Shown here one piece after another: positions 54,387 to 62,323 of a DNA stretch of 64,000 nt. Made by a program: the position numbers and the translations under genes. The DNA comes from Saprospiraceae bacterium (GTDB lineage Bacteria > Bacteroidota > Bacteroidia > Chitinophagales > Saprospiraceae). The stretch's first letter is position 1, and every line of letters begins with the position of its first letter. The stretch is from contig JADJJL010000004.1 in NCBI GenBank assembly GCA_016710265.1, positions 1 to 64,000 on the forward strand, in the 5' to 3' direction. The notes under the pieces were generated by a model. The model was not told the DNA's origin, did not search any database, and worked only from the letters and a program-made list of their open reading frames with translations.

Positions 54387-54563
54387 ATGGATGCCATATT
54401 TGATGCTTGTGTGGATTTATTAATTTACCTGGCTGATATTTTTGGAGTAACTTATAAAGAAATCAATGTTTGGATTTTCTGCATCGTTGAACCCATAGTG
54501 TTTACAGTTATGATTTGGTATATTTATATCCTGAAAAGAAAATTGAGTAAATACCGCGATTAG
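54387..54563 (+). CDS. small membrane protein downstream of glyA
   Basis: 58 residues, starting with ATG one base after the glyA stop and ending at TAG 54561-54563. It has one or two hydrophobic segments: an amphipathic DLLIYLADIFGVTY, then the membrane span VWIFCIVEPIVFTVMIWYIY followed by basic residues (ILKRKLSKYRD) that would face the cytoplasm. Short proteins with EINVWIF-type sequence are familiar as unannotated small membrane proteins in Bacteroidota, recalled rather than searched. Function unknown; the tight spacing argues for co-translation with glyA. Confidence 0.65.
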   Translation: MDAIFDACVDLLIYLADIFGVTYKEINVWIFCIVEPIVFTVMIWYIYILKRKLSKYRD

Positions 54564-55009
54564 AAATTACACCGTCCACAAATTTTCAGATTGTGTCGAT
54601 CGGCGAAGTCTAAAATTCGACCATCGGTCATCCATTAAATTACATCCTTCGGTTTCCCATTGTTAATCTAACTTATATTTTACAGTATGCTTTTTAAATA
54701 CACAAATTATTAAAAAAGAAACGACTGAAATATTTTTACTTGCCAATCAAACCAATGGATTAAAATTCGAATCTTTCATTCGAACTATTAAAATTAGGTT
54801 TAATGGACAAAAGGTAGGACGTTTTTGAGTCGTTGCTCTAACGTGGACAAAAAGTAGGCTTGTTAGACTTTTGAAATCCGACCATTAGGAAAAATTAGAA
54901 TCTAAATCTGCGTGTTTTCTTTTAGTTCCTCTATCAATAATATGGTACTTAATTAAGAGTAATATGTAACTTTACTGCACTTTTATCATCTTAATCTATA
55001 TTATTGTCT
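54564..55009. other. intergenic region with 40-bp-spaced direct repeat
   Basis: About 445 bp without a gene. TGGACAAAAGGTAGG (54804-54818) recurs as TGGACAAAAAGTAGG (54844-54858), exactly 40 bp apart, one mismatch. Before them ATTCGAAT/ATTCGAAC forms a short stem (about 54764-54785). These may be operator sites or relics; nothing resembling a transposase was found. A near-consensus TAACTTTA lies about 35 bp before the S41 start. Confidence 0.45.
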
Positions 55010-56920
55010 ATGAAAAACTTTTTGCTTGTTTCTTTAGGGATTTTAATAACCATGTCTGTCAGCGCCCAGCCAAGTTATCCTACTGCCACAAGGTTAGCAA
55101 AAGTGTGCCAGGTCTGGGGATACTTGAAATATTTTCATACCCATGTAAACAGTTGTTCCATAGACTGGGACAGCGTACTCATTGCCCATTTGGAACCCAT
55201 CAAGAATGCTGCTGATGATGCAGCTTTTAATAGTGAATTAGAAGCGATGATTGCGGCAGCAGGCGAAATGCCAATTCCCATTACGCCTTCTGATGAGCCT
55301 AATCCTGCATTATTAAACAATCTACAATTTTTTTGGAAGGACGACCTCGTATTTTCAGATCGTGTTAAATCGGCCCTTGATACCGTAAGAGCCAAGTTTC
55401 GTTCTACCCTTAATTGTTATGTGAAGGATAATTCAAACTATTCGATTCCCAACGAAGGCTGGCTCGCGTTTACCAATGAGAATATAAGCATTCCTTCTCC
55501 TGAGTTTCCATCAGAACCTTACCGTCTCCTCATGATGTTCCGCTATTGGAATATTATTAATTATTTTTTTGCATATCGCGATTTAATGGATGTCAATTGG
55601 TTTACCTCTCTTGAAAATCATATCCCTCAAATGATACAGGCAAGCAGCCAGATTGATTATCTTCTTACCTTACGATATTTGTCAGCAGCCATAGATGACG
55701 CCCATGCGATATTTAACAGCTCTGATTTTATTCGCTTATTTTATGGCGGTAATGGTTGGCCTCAATTTTGGATGAGCCGCATAGAAAATCAATATGTAGT
55801 TACAAAAGCGTGGTTGCCTGGAAATGAATTACAACCGGGAGATATAATTCTATCAATCAATGGGCATACAACTGAAAAACTCGTTGACAGCCTTGCTGCA
55901 TCGCGTCCATACTGCACCCCTGCTTCCTGGTACCGTGACCTTGTCATAAACATGCTGCGCGGCTCAATGGGTAGTTCGATGGTCATCGAAGCCGAAGGGC
56001 CCAATGGACGATTTACAACTACCGTAAAACGGAACATTTCAAACCCGGGTACAAATTACCTTATGAGCAATCCATATTCTAAAACTCAATTTGTAGATTG
56101 CGGATATGGTTATGTAAATATGCAAAAACTATTAGTTTCAGATTTCGATCAAATTTATGAGGTAATGAAGGAAGCTCCGGCCATTATTTTTGATATGCGC
56201 AATTATCCCAATGGAACCGCTTGGGAGATTATTGATATACTTCTCGATGGGCCAGATACGGCTGCCATCCTCCATTTGCCGAATGTAAAGTATCCCGGAA
56301 CATGGCAGCCTACTCCGTATTATGAAGTTAATGGCATAAGCAGCAATCCAGAACCTTACAAAGGAAAAATCATACTGTTGTGTGATGAGAATACACAAAG
56401 TCAGGCAGAATATTCCATTATGAAATTGCAAACCTTCCCCAATTGCAAAGTCATTGGTACGCAGACTGCGGGTGCTGATGGTAATATTGCCACTGTGCAC
56501 CTGCCAGATACCACTGATCTGTCCTTTACCACTCTTGAGGTTTTGTATAAGGATGGTTCTCAAACACAACGCAAAGGAGTAAGAATTGACACCATTGTTG
56601 GACCGACCATTGCAGGTTTAAGAAAAGGTGAGGATGAAGCTTTGTTGGCAGCGCAGGACTGTTTGACCAATACTTCAATATTAGACCCCAAAGCAGAATG
56701 GAGTTTTTACCCAAATCCAGCGCATAGCGTGATTTATTTTAAAAATGCTCCAGACAAGGTCAGTAAAATTATTATCAGAGATGTTACAGGAAAAATAGTT
56801 TCAGAAAGCTACAGCACCGAGTCTGTCCAACTGGACCAATTAGCAGCTGGATCTTATCAACTTTTTCTGAGGACTGATAAGGGCTATATGGAAGTACAAA
56901 AATTAATGATCATTCGATAG
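55010..56920 (+). CDS. T9SS-secreted S41 family peptidase
   Basis: 636 residues from ATG 55010 (an upstream TTG at 55004 adds two residues). The signal peptide ends at SVSAQ. An N-terminal helical domain resembles other S41 proteins of Bacteroidota (LAKVCQVWGYLKYFHTHV). A PDZ-like region (near 262-320, YVVTKAWLPGNELQPGDIIL) presents the substrate. The protease core includes GKIILLCDENTQSQAEYSI, with the catalytic Ser near residue 464, and KVIGTQTAGADG. The catalytic Lys of the Ser-Lys dyad was not surely placed. The C-terminal ~75 residues (WSFYPNPAHSVIYF to LMIIR) are a T9SS sorting domain. It is an extracellular carboxyl-terminal processing-type protease. Confidence 0.88.
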   Translation: MKNFLLVSLGILITMSVSAQPSYPTATRLAKVCQVWGYLKYFHTHVNSCSIDWDSVLIAHLEPIKNAADDAAFNSELEAMIAAAGEMPIPITPSDEPNPALLNNLQFFWKDDLVFSDRVKSALDTVRAKFRSTLNCYVKDNSNYSIPNEGWLAFTNENISIPSPEFPSEPYRLLMMFRYWNIINYFFAYRDLMDVNWFTSLENHIPQMIQASSQIDYLLTLRYLSAAIDDAHAIFNSSDFIRLFYGGNGWPQFWMSRIENQYVVTKAWLPGNELQPGDIILSINGHTTEKLVDSLAASRPYCTPASWYRDLVINMLRGSMGSSMVIEAEGPNGRFTTTVKRNISNPGTNYLMSNPYSKTQFVDCGYGYVNMQKLLVSDFDQIYEVMKEAPAIIFDMRNYPNGTAWEIIDILLDGPDTAAILHLPNVKYPGTWQPTPYYEVNGISSNPEPYKGKIILLCDENTQSQAEYSIMKLQTFPNCKVIGTQTAGADGNIATVHLPDTTDLSFTTLEVLYKDGSQTQRKGVRIDTIVGPTIAGLRKGEDEALLAAQDCLTNTSILDPKAEWSFYPNPAHSVIYFKNAPDKVSKIIIRDVTGKIVSESYSTESVQLDQLAAGSYQLFLRTDKGYMEVQKLMIIR

Positions 56921-57248
56921 GTTTTTCTGCACTTACCTTTTAAAAACAATCAAAAGACCTTGCCTATGAATCAATTTGCTTAGCATTGACAATCTGATTT
57001 ATTTCAAATTTCCAATTTGGTTTCCCGGGATGTAGGATCATTTGGCTTTTATCTATTGGCTGTCTCCGTTGCAATTGGCGTAACCCAATCAGGATTTTGA
57101 GGAATGACTCAGTCCAACTAGGTTCAAATAATATTTATTCTGAACTTGAGCACCTTCGTAAGAAACTAATGGATGTTAAAATGAAAGGGGATATTTAATA
57201 AAGCCTATAACATTTTCAGCCAACAGACATAAAGCCAAAAGGAAAATG
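56921..57248. other. intergenic region before trypsin-like gene
   Basis: About 330 bp. The stretch at about 57124-57196 has a short frame ending in SELEHLRKKLMDVKMKGDI, faintly like the end of an IS3 OrfA, but too short to call. Otherwise only AT-rich non-coding sequence was seen. Confidence 0.35.
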
Positions 57249-57256
57249 TATTTTTG
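57249..57256 (+). promoter_or_regulatory. -7 promoter element TATTTTTG for trypsin-like gene
   Basis: A TAnnTTTG match 32 bp before ATG 57289. No TTTG at ideal -33 spacing. Confidence 0.5.
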
Positions 57257-57288
57257 TAGGGTCGATTGTATCCAATGAATCAAGAATA

Positions 57289-58580
57289 ATGATGAAAATC
57301 TTACTTTCTTTTTGCGCTGCGATGTATTTTATGATCATGCAGACAACTGTCTTCGGACAGCAACCCTTGAATGTGGATTTATACAAGCCCATGCCTCTGC
57401 AAGCCTATACACCACCCAAAGATCCGACAAATAAAGAAAATAAATTAGTGGTGTACGATATGCTAGAGAACAAATTTGATAGTTTTGAATTCGGGCGTCA
57501 TTTTAAACATCCCAATCTTAAATTTTTGGATTCTGGCAATGTAAAATTCAATGAAAATGATCAATATCAGAAAAACCCGGAGTACAGTTTTAAGGATGTG
57601 TTGCCCGCAGACCTGCTGCCGGAATTTCCAAATGCTCCCATGTCGTCGGTGGTCAAATTGTTTTTGACTTTTTTTAATCCTGTCAACATGCAGATGAATT
57701 TTGCCACTTGTTCAGGCCTTTTGATCAGTCCCAATTTTATTCTGACGGGTGCACATTGTGTCAAAGTAAATTTGACTCGAGTTATGCAGTGGCCTGCACC
57801 GTTATTCCTGCCTATAACCTGGGTAAACGACCCTTTGGTCTGACCACCACCACCCAATGGTATGCCTTTAGCCAGTGGACCACAAATGGAAATTTAGATT
57901 ATGACATCGCGATTATGCGTTTGGCCCAACCCATCGGAAATACCACCGGATGGATCAATTTAAGCTATCAATCTGATACTAGTTTTTTCACCTCGCCGTC
58001 CAATGATTTTTACAGTTTTGGATATCCAGCTGCACATCCATTGGGTACGCCAGTTTTTGAGGGAGGTGAGCGGATGTATTATATGAATGGATTTATGGAT
58101 TTTTGGAGAACTGACAAAACCATTTGCCATTACAACATTGGATACGGAGGCCAGAGCGGAAGCGGACTTTTTCATCAGGATTCTTTCAATATCAGGAGAG
58201 CTTATGCGGTATTAAGCCATGGGAATCTGTTTCCACCTTATCATACTTGTCATTGCAGAATGGATTCAAGCATGTTTCTTTATTTTAATCAAATTATAGC
58301 ACAATCCACCGAGACAGAAACTCAAAATTCGGCAAGGCAATTTTTGATTTATCCTAACCCAACTGGTGGAATTTTTCAGATTGATTTTATCGAAGGCCTG
58401 TTTGAAGAAATCCAAATCCAGCTTTTTGATTTGCTGGGACGATTGGTAATCAATGAAAAGCTACAATCTTCTCAAACAAAGAGCACCATAAACATGTCGT
58501 CATTCCCTTCTGGTACTTATTATATCAAGATCTGCATCAATGGAAAATCTTATGTACAACGAATTTGTAAAGCGGAGTAG
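57289..58580 (+). CDS. T9SS-secreted trypsin-like serine protease, interrupted by a frameshift
   Basis: Two overlapping frames (57289-57843 and ~57708-58580) give one protein of about 430 residues. It has a signal peptide, a trypsin-like domain and a T9SS tail. The catalytic His156 is in ILTGAHCV in the first frame. Asp in NLDYDIAIMRL and Ser in GYGGQSGSGLF are in the second. Adding one A to the AAA run at about 57768-57770 lets GAHCVKV continue as KFDSSYAVACTVIPAYN. The C-terminal ~75 residues (FLIYPNPTGGIFQI to QRICKAE) form a type A sorting domain. If the frameshift is real, the product is truncated after the His and inactive. Confidence 0.82.
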
Positions 58581-58728
58581 GGATTCTGAACTAATTTCAG
58601 TTTAAAAGTAAAGTAGTTCATTGGGTTTTCATACAAGAAATTGAACAAAGGAATGGCGCATTTATATTTTCGGTTTTATTTTCAACCAATGATTTAAGAG
58701 ATTTTATTTAAAATCGCTTATCAATATT

Positions 58729-59988
58729 TCACTCATGCACCCTAATCTGATTTTTTTGTTTATCCGTTAAAGCTTTCATTTCATCTTCATCCTGCTTTTT
58801 ATCATGAGGACTTTCATTGAGTATTGGTTGTCCTGCGTCGGTCCAAGCTGAATACCAAACTGAACCGATCGCTAAAATACATTCTCTAAATCTTTCTTCC
58901 ACTTGCCTGTCCAAGCTCTGATGGTACAATCGGGCGTATTCTTTGCAAGGTAATTTAACTACCGCACCCAAGCGTGATTCATAACAATACAATTGATCCT
59001 GTGGCAAAGTTTGGCTGAGTCTTTTTTCAATGGACAAGACGCTATCGACTCCCTGATGACTTTTTTTAACAACCGACCAGATAAATTCTTCTGGAGATTG
59101 GATATAGCTCGCTCTGCCTACGACATAATCAAATTCTTCATCAGCGAAAAGTTCAGGAATTCTACTTTCCCAAAATGCATGTATACCATCTTGCCCGGTG
59201 AGTTGTCCGTTGTAATTTTTGGTAGTGTGTAATGGAACATGTGCATCTCCTATATAATGTCCAAGATCAGCTGAGAGACGCACGATTTTAGAAATATTTT
59301 TTTCTTCAAATGCGCGTACCAATCTTCGGTAATGTTGAGGAAAGAAATAGGGAATTATTCCATGTTTGCTAAAACGATCATCAATGTGCAAATATCCCTC
59401 ATTGCCTAATTTTGTTCCGAGCCACTCAGCAGTTTTATCTGCAGAAATATGCCATTCGAATTCGTCATGCTCTCGCATGGCCACATCGCGCAACCAAGCG
59501 TAAGCAGATTTTTCAGAAATACCCTTTTGTAAGGTTAAAAATTGCGTGCTAAAAGCTTGTGTAAAGTCACGTTCGCATTCGGTAAAAATACAATTTTGTG
59601 TGGTGTCAAAAACCAAGGTAGTATCCCCTTTTTGGATCCAATAAAAAATCGCAGTTCTCCAAATGGCCCTTTCCTGCTGACGCGGAAGATCATTGACTGC
59701 ATTTTCTCCCCAATGGTCCAAGTCAATATAATGCCTTACAGCTTCACCTTTGATGGCATAACGTCGTTTGTCAGGATCGACGGCTCTTTCCCTTACTTCT
59801 TCAAGATGGCTTTTGTAAAATGTATTTAGTGGAGCCGGTATGGTATATACTGCAAGTTCGTTTAGCTTCCGATGCGCAAAAAAGCCCCAGTCATCGCAGG
59901 TGTTATGGACGTATACTTTTGTATCTTCTGAATTCAGTGGTATACAAAGTAGGGTAATCAAAAAACAAAAAAGAGTTCCTCGGTGCAT
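58729..59988 (-). CDS. zinc-dependent phospholipase C/S1-P1 nuclease-like protein
   Basis: 419 residues with a signal peptide (GTLFCFLITLLCIPLNS). The all-helical zinc-dependent phospholipase C fold is suggested by DDWGFFAHRKLNELAVY near the mature N-terminus, VRHYIDLDHWGE, and LGHYIGDAHVPLHTTKNYNG followed by IHAFWESR. These are the usual trinuclear zinc-site His and Asp positions of this fold. Such proteins hydrolyse phospholipids or nucleic acids in the envelope. The Bacteroidota branch has not been given a firm substrate. The C-terminus is charged and lacks a T9SS domain. Single gene. Confidence 0.82.
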   Translation of the reverse strand: MHRGTLFCFLITLLCIPLNSEDTKVYVHNTCDDWGFFAHRKLNELAVYTIPAPLNTFYKSHLEEVRERAVDPDKRRYAIKGEAVRHYIDLDHWGENAVNDLPRQQERAIWRTAIFYWIQKGDTTLVFDTTQNCIFTECERDFTQAFSTQFLTLQKGISEKSAYAWLRDVAMREHDEFEWHISADKTAEWLGTKLGNEGYLHIDDRFSKHGIIPYFFPQHYRRLVRAFEEKNISKIVRLSADLGHYIGDAHVPLHTTKNYNGQLTGQDGIHAFWESRIPELFADEEFDYVVGRASYIQSPEEFIWSVVKKSHQGVDSVLSIEKRLSQTLPQDQLYCYESRLGAVVKLPCKEYARLYHQSLDRQVEERFRECILAIGSVWYSAWTDAGQPILNESPHDKKQDEDEMKALTDKQKNQIRVHE

Positions 59989-60095
59989 GGGGTAAAGTTA
60001 AGGCCAAAGTTTTCAATCCCAAATAAAAAAACAATACTGATACAGCGGATTTCAATCTTATGGTGTCATATATGAACTAATCAAATTTCCACAAT

Positions 60096-62030
60096 ATGAA
60101 TCCTGGATTTATACGAAGCTCCATTTTATGCTTATTAATGACAGTCTTTCTTTGTCCAAATACTTCCGAATCGCAATGTTCTATCCCTTGGTTGGATAAT
60201 TGTATCGATCAGGTGAATGTTTGTGGATTAACAGACATCAATGGTATCCCATGTACGATCATTCCTTATGCCAATACTTCCAATTGCAATCAGGTCTGCG
60301 GAAAACCGGCGGATAATATCATGTGGCTTTGCTTTTTGAGCAACGGGGGGCAAATTACAGTACAAATGACGGTGTCCAATTGCACTGTGAATGGAACCGG
60401 CCTTGAAATGGGCATAGGCAATAATTGTTGCAGTAGCCTTGCTTGCCAAACTACTTGTTCGGGTCCCGGGGTTTACACCATGACAGCCACATTGCCAGCA
60501 TGCAAATTTACTTTTTTATACATAGACGGTTGCGCAGGAGATGTATGCGATTTTGTCATTACCGCATCAGGTCCGGGAGCTTTGGGTCCACAAATTCCTT
60601 TTTTAGAACCAATCAAGGGCAATCAAAATGTATGCAAAGGAGCATGCGCTCAAAAATACTCAATTGTCCAAGGTACTACTTGCCGATCGATCCAAAAAAA
60701 GTGGACATTGGATGGACTTGTAGTTGGTGGTAATTCCAAAGATGTTATTTTAAATTTTCCGGAAGAGGGTGATTTCGAACTTTGTGCCACTACAACCATG
60801 AAAGGTGGAGGTAGTATGAATGTGTGCGATCAGGTACTCACGGAGTGTATCACTATTCAGGTTAGAAAACCAACAGCATTGGTTGGCCCTGATCGATATC
60901 TCTGTCCTGAACAAGTTCCTTTTTATTGGCTGAATACATGGATTTATGAAGAAGGAATTTATAGTGCAGAATATCAAGTAGGGGGATGTTGTTATTACGA
61001 TTCTGTGGTGCAATTTAATTTTTTACTGGCACCAAAAAATGATTATGTTTATTTCATTGGTTGTGATACCACTGATTTTTATGAAGATGCTAAAACCAAA
61101 CAGAAGTTTAATACTTGTCAATTGTTTCAGGAAATCACATTGTCCAAATCATCGAGTCCATTTCGATGTGATAGCAGTTATTTCCTTACGGCTGTTTTTT
61201 TGGATTACAGATATAAAATGGATGAAATTTGTAGGGATAGTTTGGTCTTAATCGCCAATTTGGAAAATCATACAAAAAGCTGCCTGATTGATAGTTTTAA
61301 ATCAATTGTAAAATACCATTGGTATTTAAAATCTGACAGCACACGAAAATTGATCTCGGCCGATACTTTTTTAAACATTAAAGCATCCGGTAACTATTGT
61401 GTAGATATGATCGTCTCTTCAAAACTGGAAAATCAAAATAAAACTTGTGTGTACACTTTGTGCAGAAATATTAATATCAATTCCTACCTCCCACCCACTA
61501 TCTGCCCAATCGGTTCACAAGGAGGTCATCCATTTTTTGATCCTTATACCATTGACTTAAATCAATTACCGACGGATGCAAAGGAACACCGCTGGAGGGT
61601 AGAAGGAGGTGTCATTAAAACAGCTGGACAGGGCAATGATTCTACAGAGGTTTTGATCGAATGGGATCCTACGGCCAGAGAGGGAGTGGTTTGTTACAGA
61701 TATCGGAATGCCTGTTTTGAGAGCGAAGAATGTTGTGAGACAGTCAGACTAATTTCCTCAGTAAGCGAAAATTCTATTTCAGAGCTGATATCGCTTCGTC
61801 CCAATCCTTTTAGCGATGAAATCATCTTAAGTACAAAACAAGACTTGGGAATTCAGCAAATTTTAGTCAGTGATCAATGGGGTCGAATCGTTTGGAGGAT
61901 TTCTGAACCAAGACTTAGTTCAAATTTGCTAATCCGCATACCCACAGCAAACTTTCAGCCAGGTGTCTATTTCCTTTACGGTGATAGCGACCAAGGTCGT
62001 TGGGTAAAAAGGATGGTGAAAATGAAATAG
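60096..62030 (+). CDS. T9SS-secreted Cys-rich protein
   Basis: 644 residues. The signal peptide ends near SESQC. Residues ~27-165 are Cys-rich (WLDNCIDQVNVCGLTD, MGIGNNCCSSLACQTTC, LYIDGCAGDVCDF), a pattern seen in Saprospiraceae secreted proteins with several PKD/Ig-like domains. The middle contains Ig/PKD-like segments (KKWTLDGLVVGGNSKDVILN; EHRWRVEGGVIKTAGQGND). The last ~80 residues (LISLRPNPFSDEIILSTK, GVYFLYGDSDQGRWVKRM) are a type A T9SS sorting domain. An adhesin or matrix protein is likely; no enzymatic motif is seen. Paralogy to the giant proteins is limited to general style. Confidence 0.75.
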   Translation: MNPGFIRSSILCLLMTVFLCPNTSESQCSIPWLDNCIDQVNVCGLTDINGIPCTIIPYANTSNCNQVCGKPADNIMWLCFLSNGGQITVQMTVSNCTVNGTGLEMGIGNNCCSSLACQTTCSGPGVYTMTATLPACKFTFLYIDGCAGDVCDFVITASGPGALGPQIPFLEPIKGNQNVCKGACAQKYSIVQGTTCRSIQKKWTLDGLVVGGNSKDVILNFPEEGDFELCATTTMKGGGSMNVCDQVLTECITIQVRKPTALVGPDRYLCPEQVPFYWLNTWIYEEGIYSAEYQVGGCCYYDSVVQFNFLLAPKNDYVYFIGCDTTDFYEDAKTKQKFNTCQLFQEITLSKSSSPFRCDSSYFLTAVFLDYRYKMDEICRDSLVLIANLENHTKSCLIDSFKSIVKYHWYLKSDSTRKLISADTFLNIKASGNYCVDMIVSSKLENQNKTCVYTLCRNININSYLPPTICPIGSQGGHPFFDPYTIDLNQLPTDAKEHRWRVEGGVIKTAGQGNDSTEVLIEWDPTAREGVVCYRYRNACFESEECCETVRLISSVSENSISELISLRPNPFSDEIILSTKQDLGIQQILVSDQWGRIVWRISEPRLSSNLLIRIPTANFQPGVYFLYGDSDQGRWVKRMVKMK

Positions 62031-62229
62031 GTATTGTCTATAATTTTATTGAATTCATCTAGCTAGTATTGAGAAAGAATACTGCACAGACTTTAATGTT
62101 GGACACAGTTGTAAACCATTCCTAAATGTGAAAACTTGAGCCTTCAATGTGAAAAAATTTATTCCAAAAGAATTCGAGTTTAATTTTTACGTATAACAAA
62201 AGTTATATTGACAAACACTTTTTGAGCAT

Positions 62230-62237
62230 TATCTTTG
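62230..62237 (+). promoter_or_regulatory. -7 promoter element TATCTTTG for patatin-like gene
   Basis: A perfect TAnnTTTG match with a leader of about 80 nt before ATG 62324. ATTG lies near the -33 position in place of TTTG. Confidence 0.55.
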
Positions 62238-62323
62238 ACTGAAATTGCCTGGAGACCGCAAGGAGAAATCCAAACGGGTCAATTGGCCTGTGTTGTATTT
62301 TATTAAGCTACAAATTCCAACAT

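Noticed and set aside
57124..57196. Possible IS3 OrfA C-terminal fragment (ELEHLRKKLMDVK)
   Set aside because: Only ~20 residues of weak coiled-coil similarity, with no terminal repeats or OrfB; not enough to call a mobile element.
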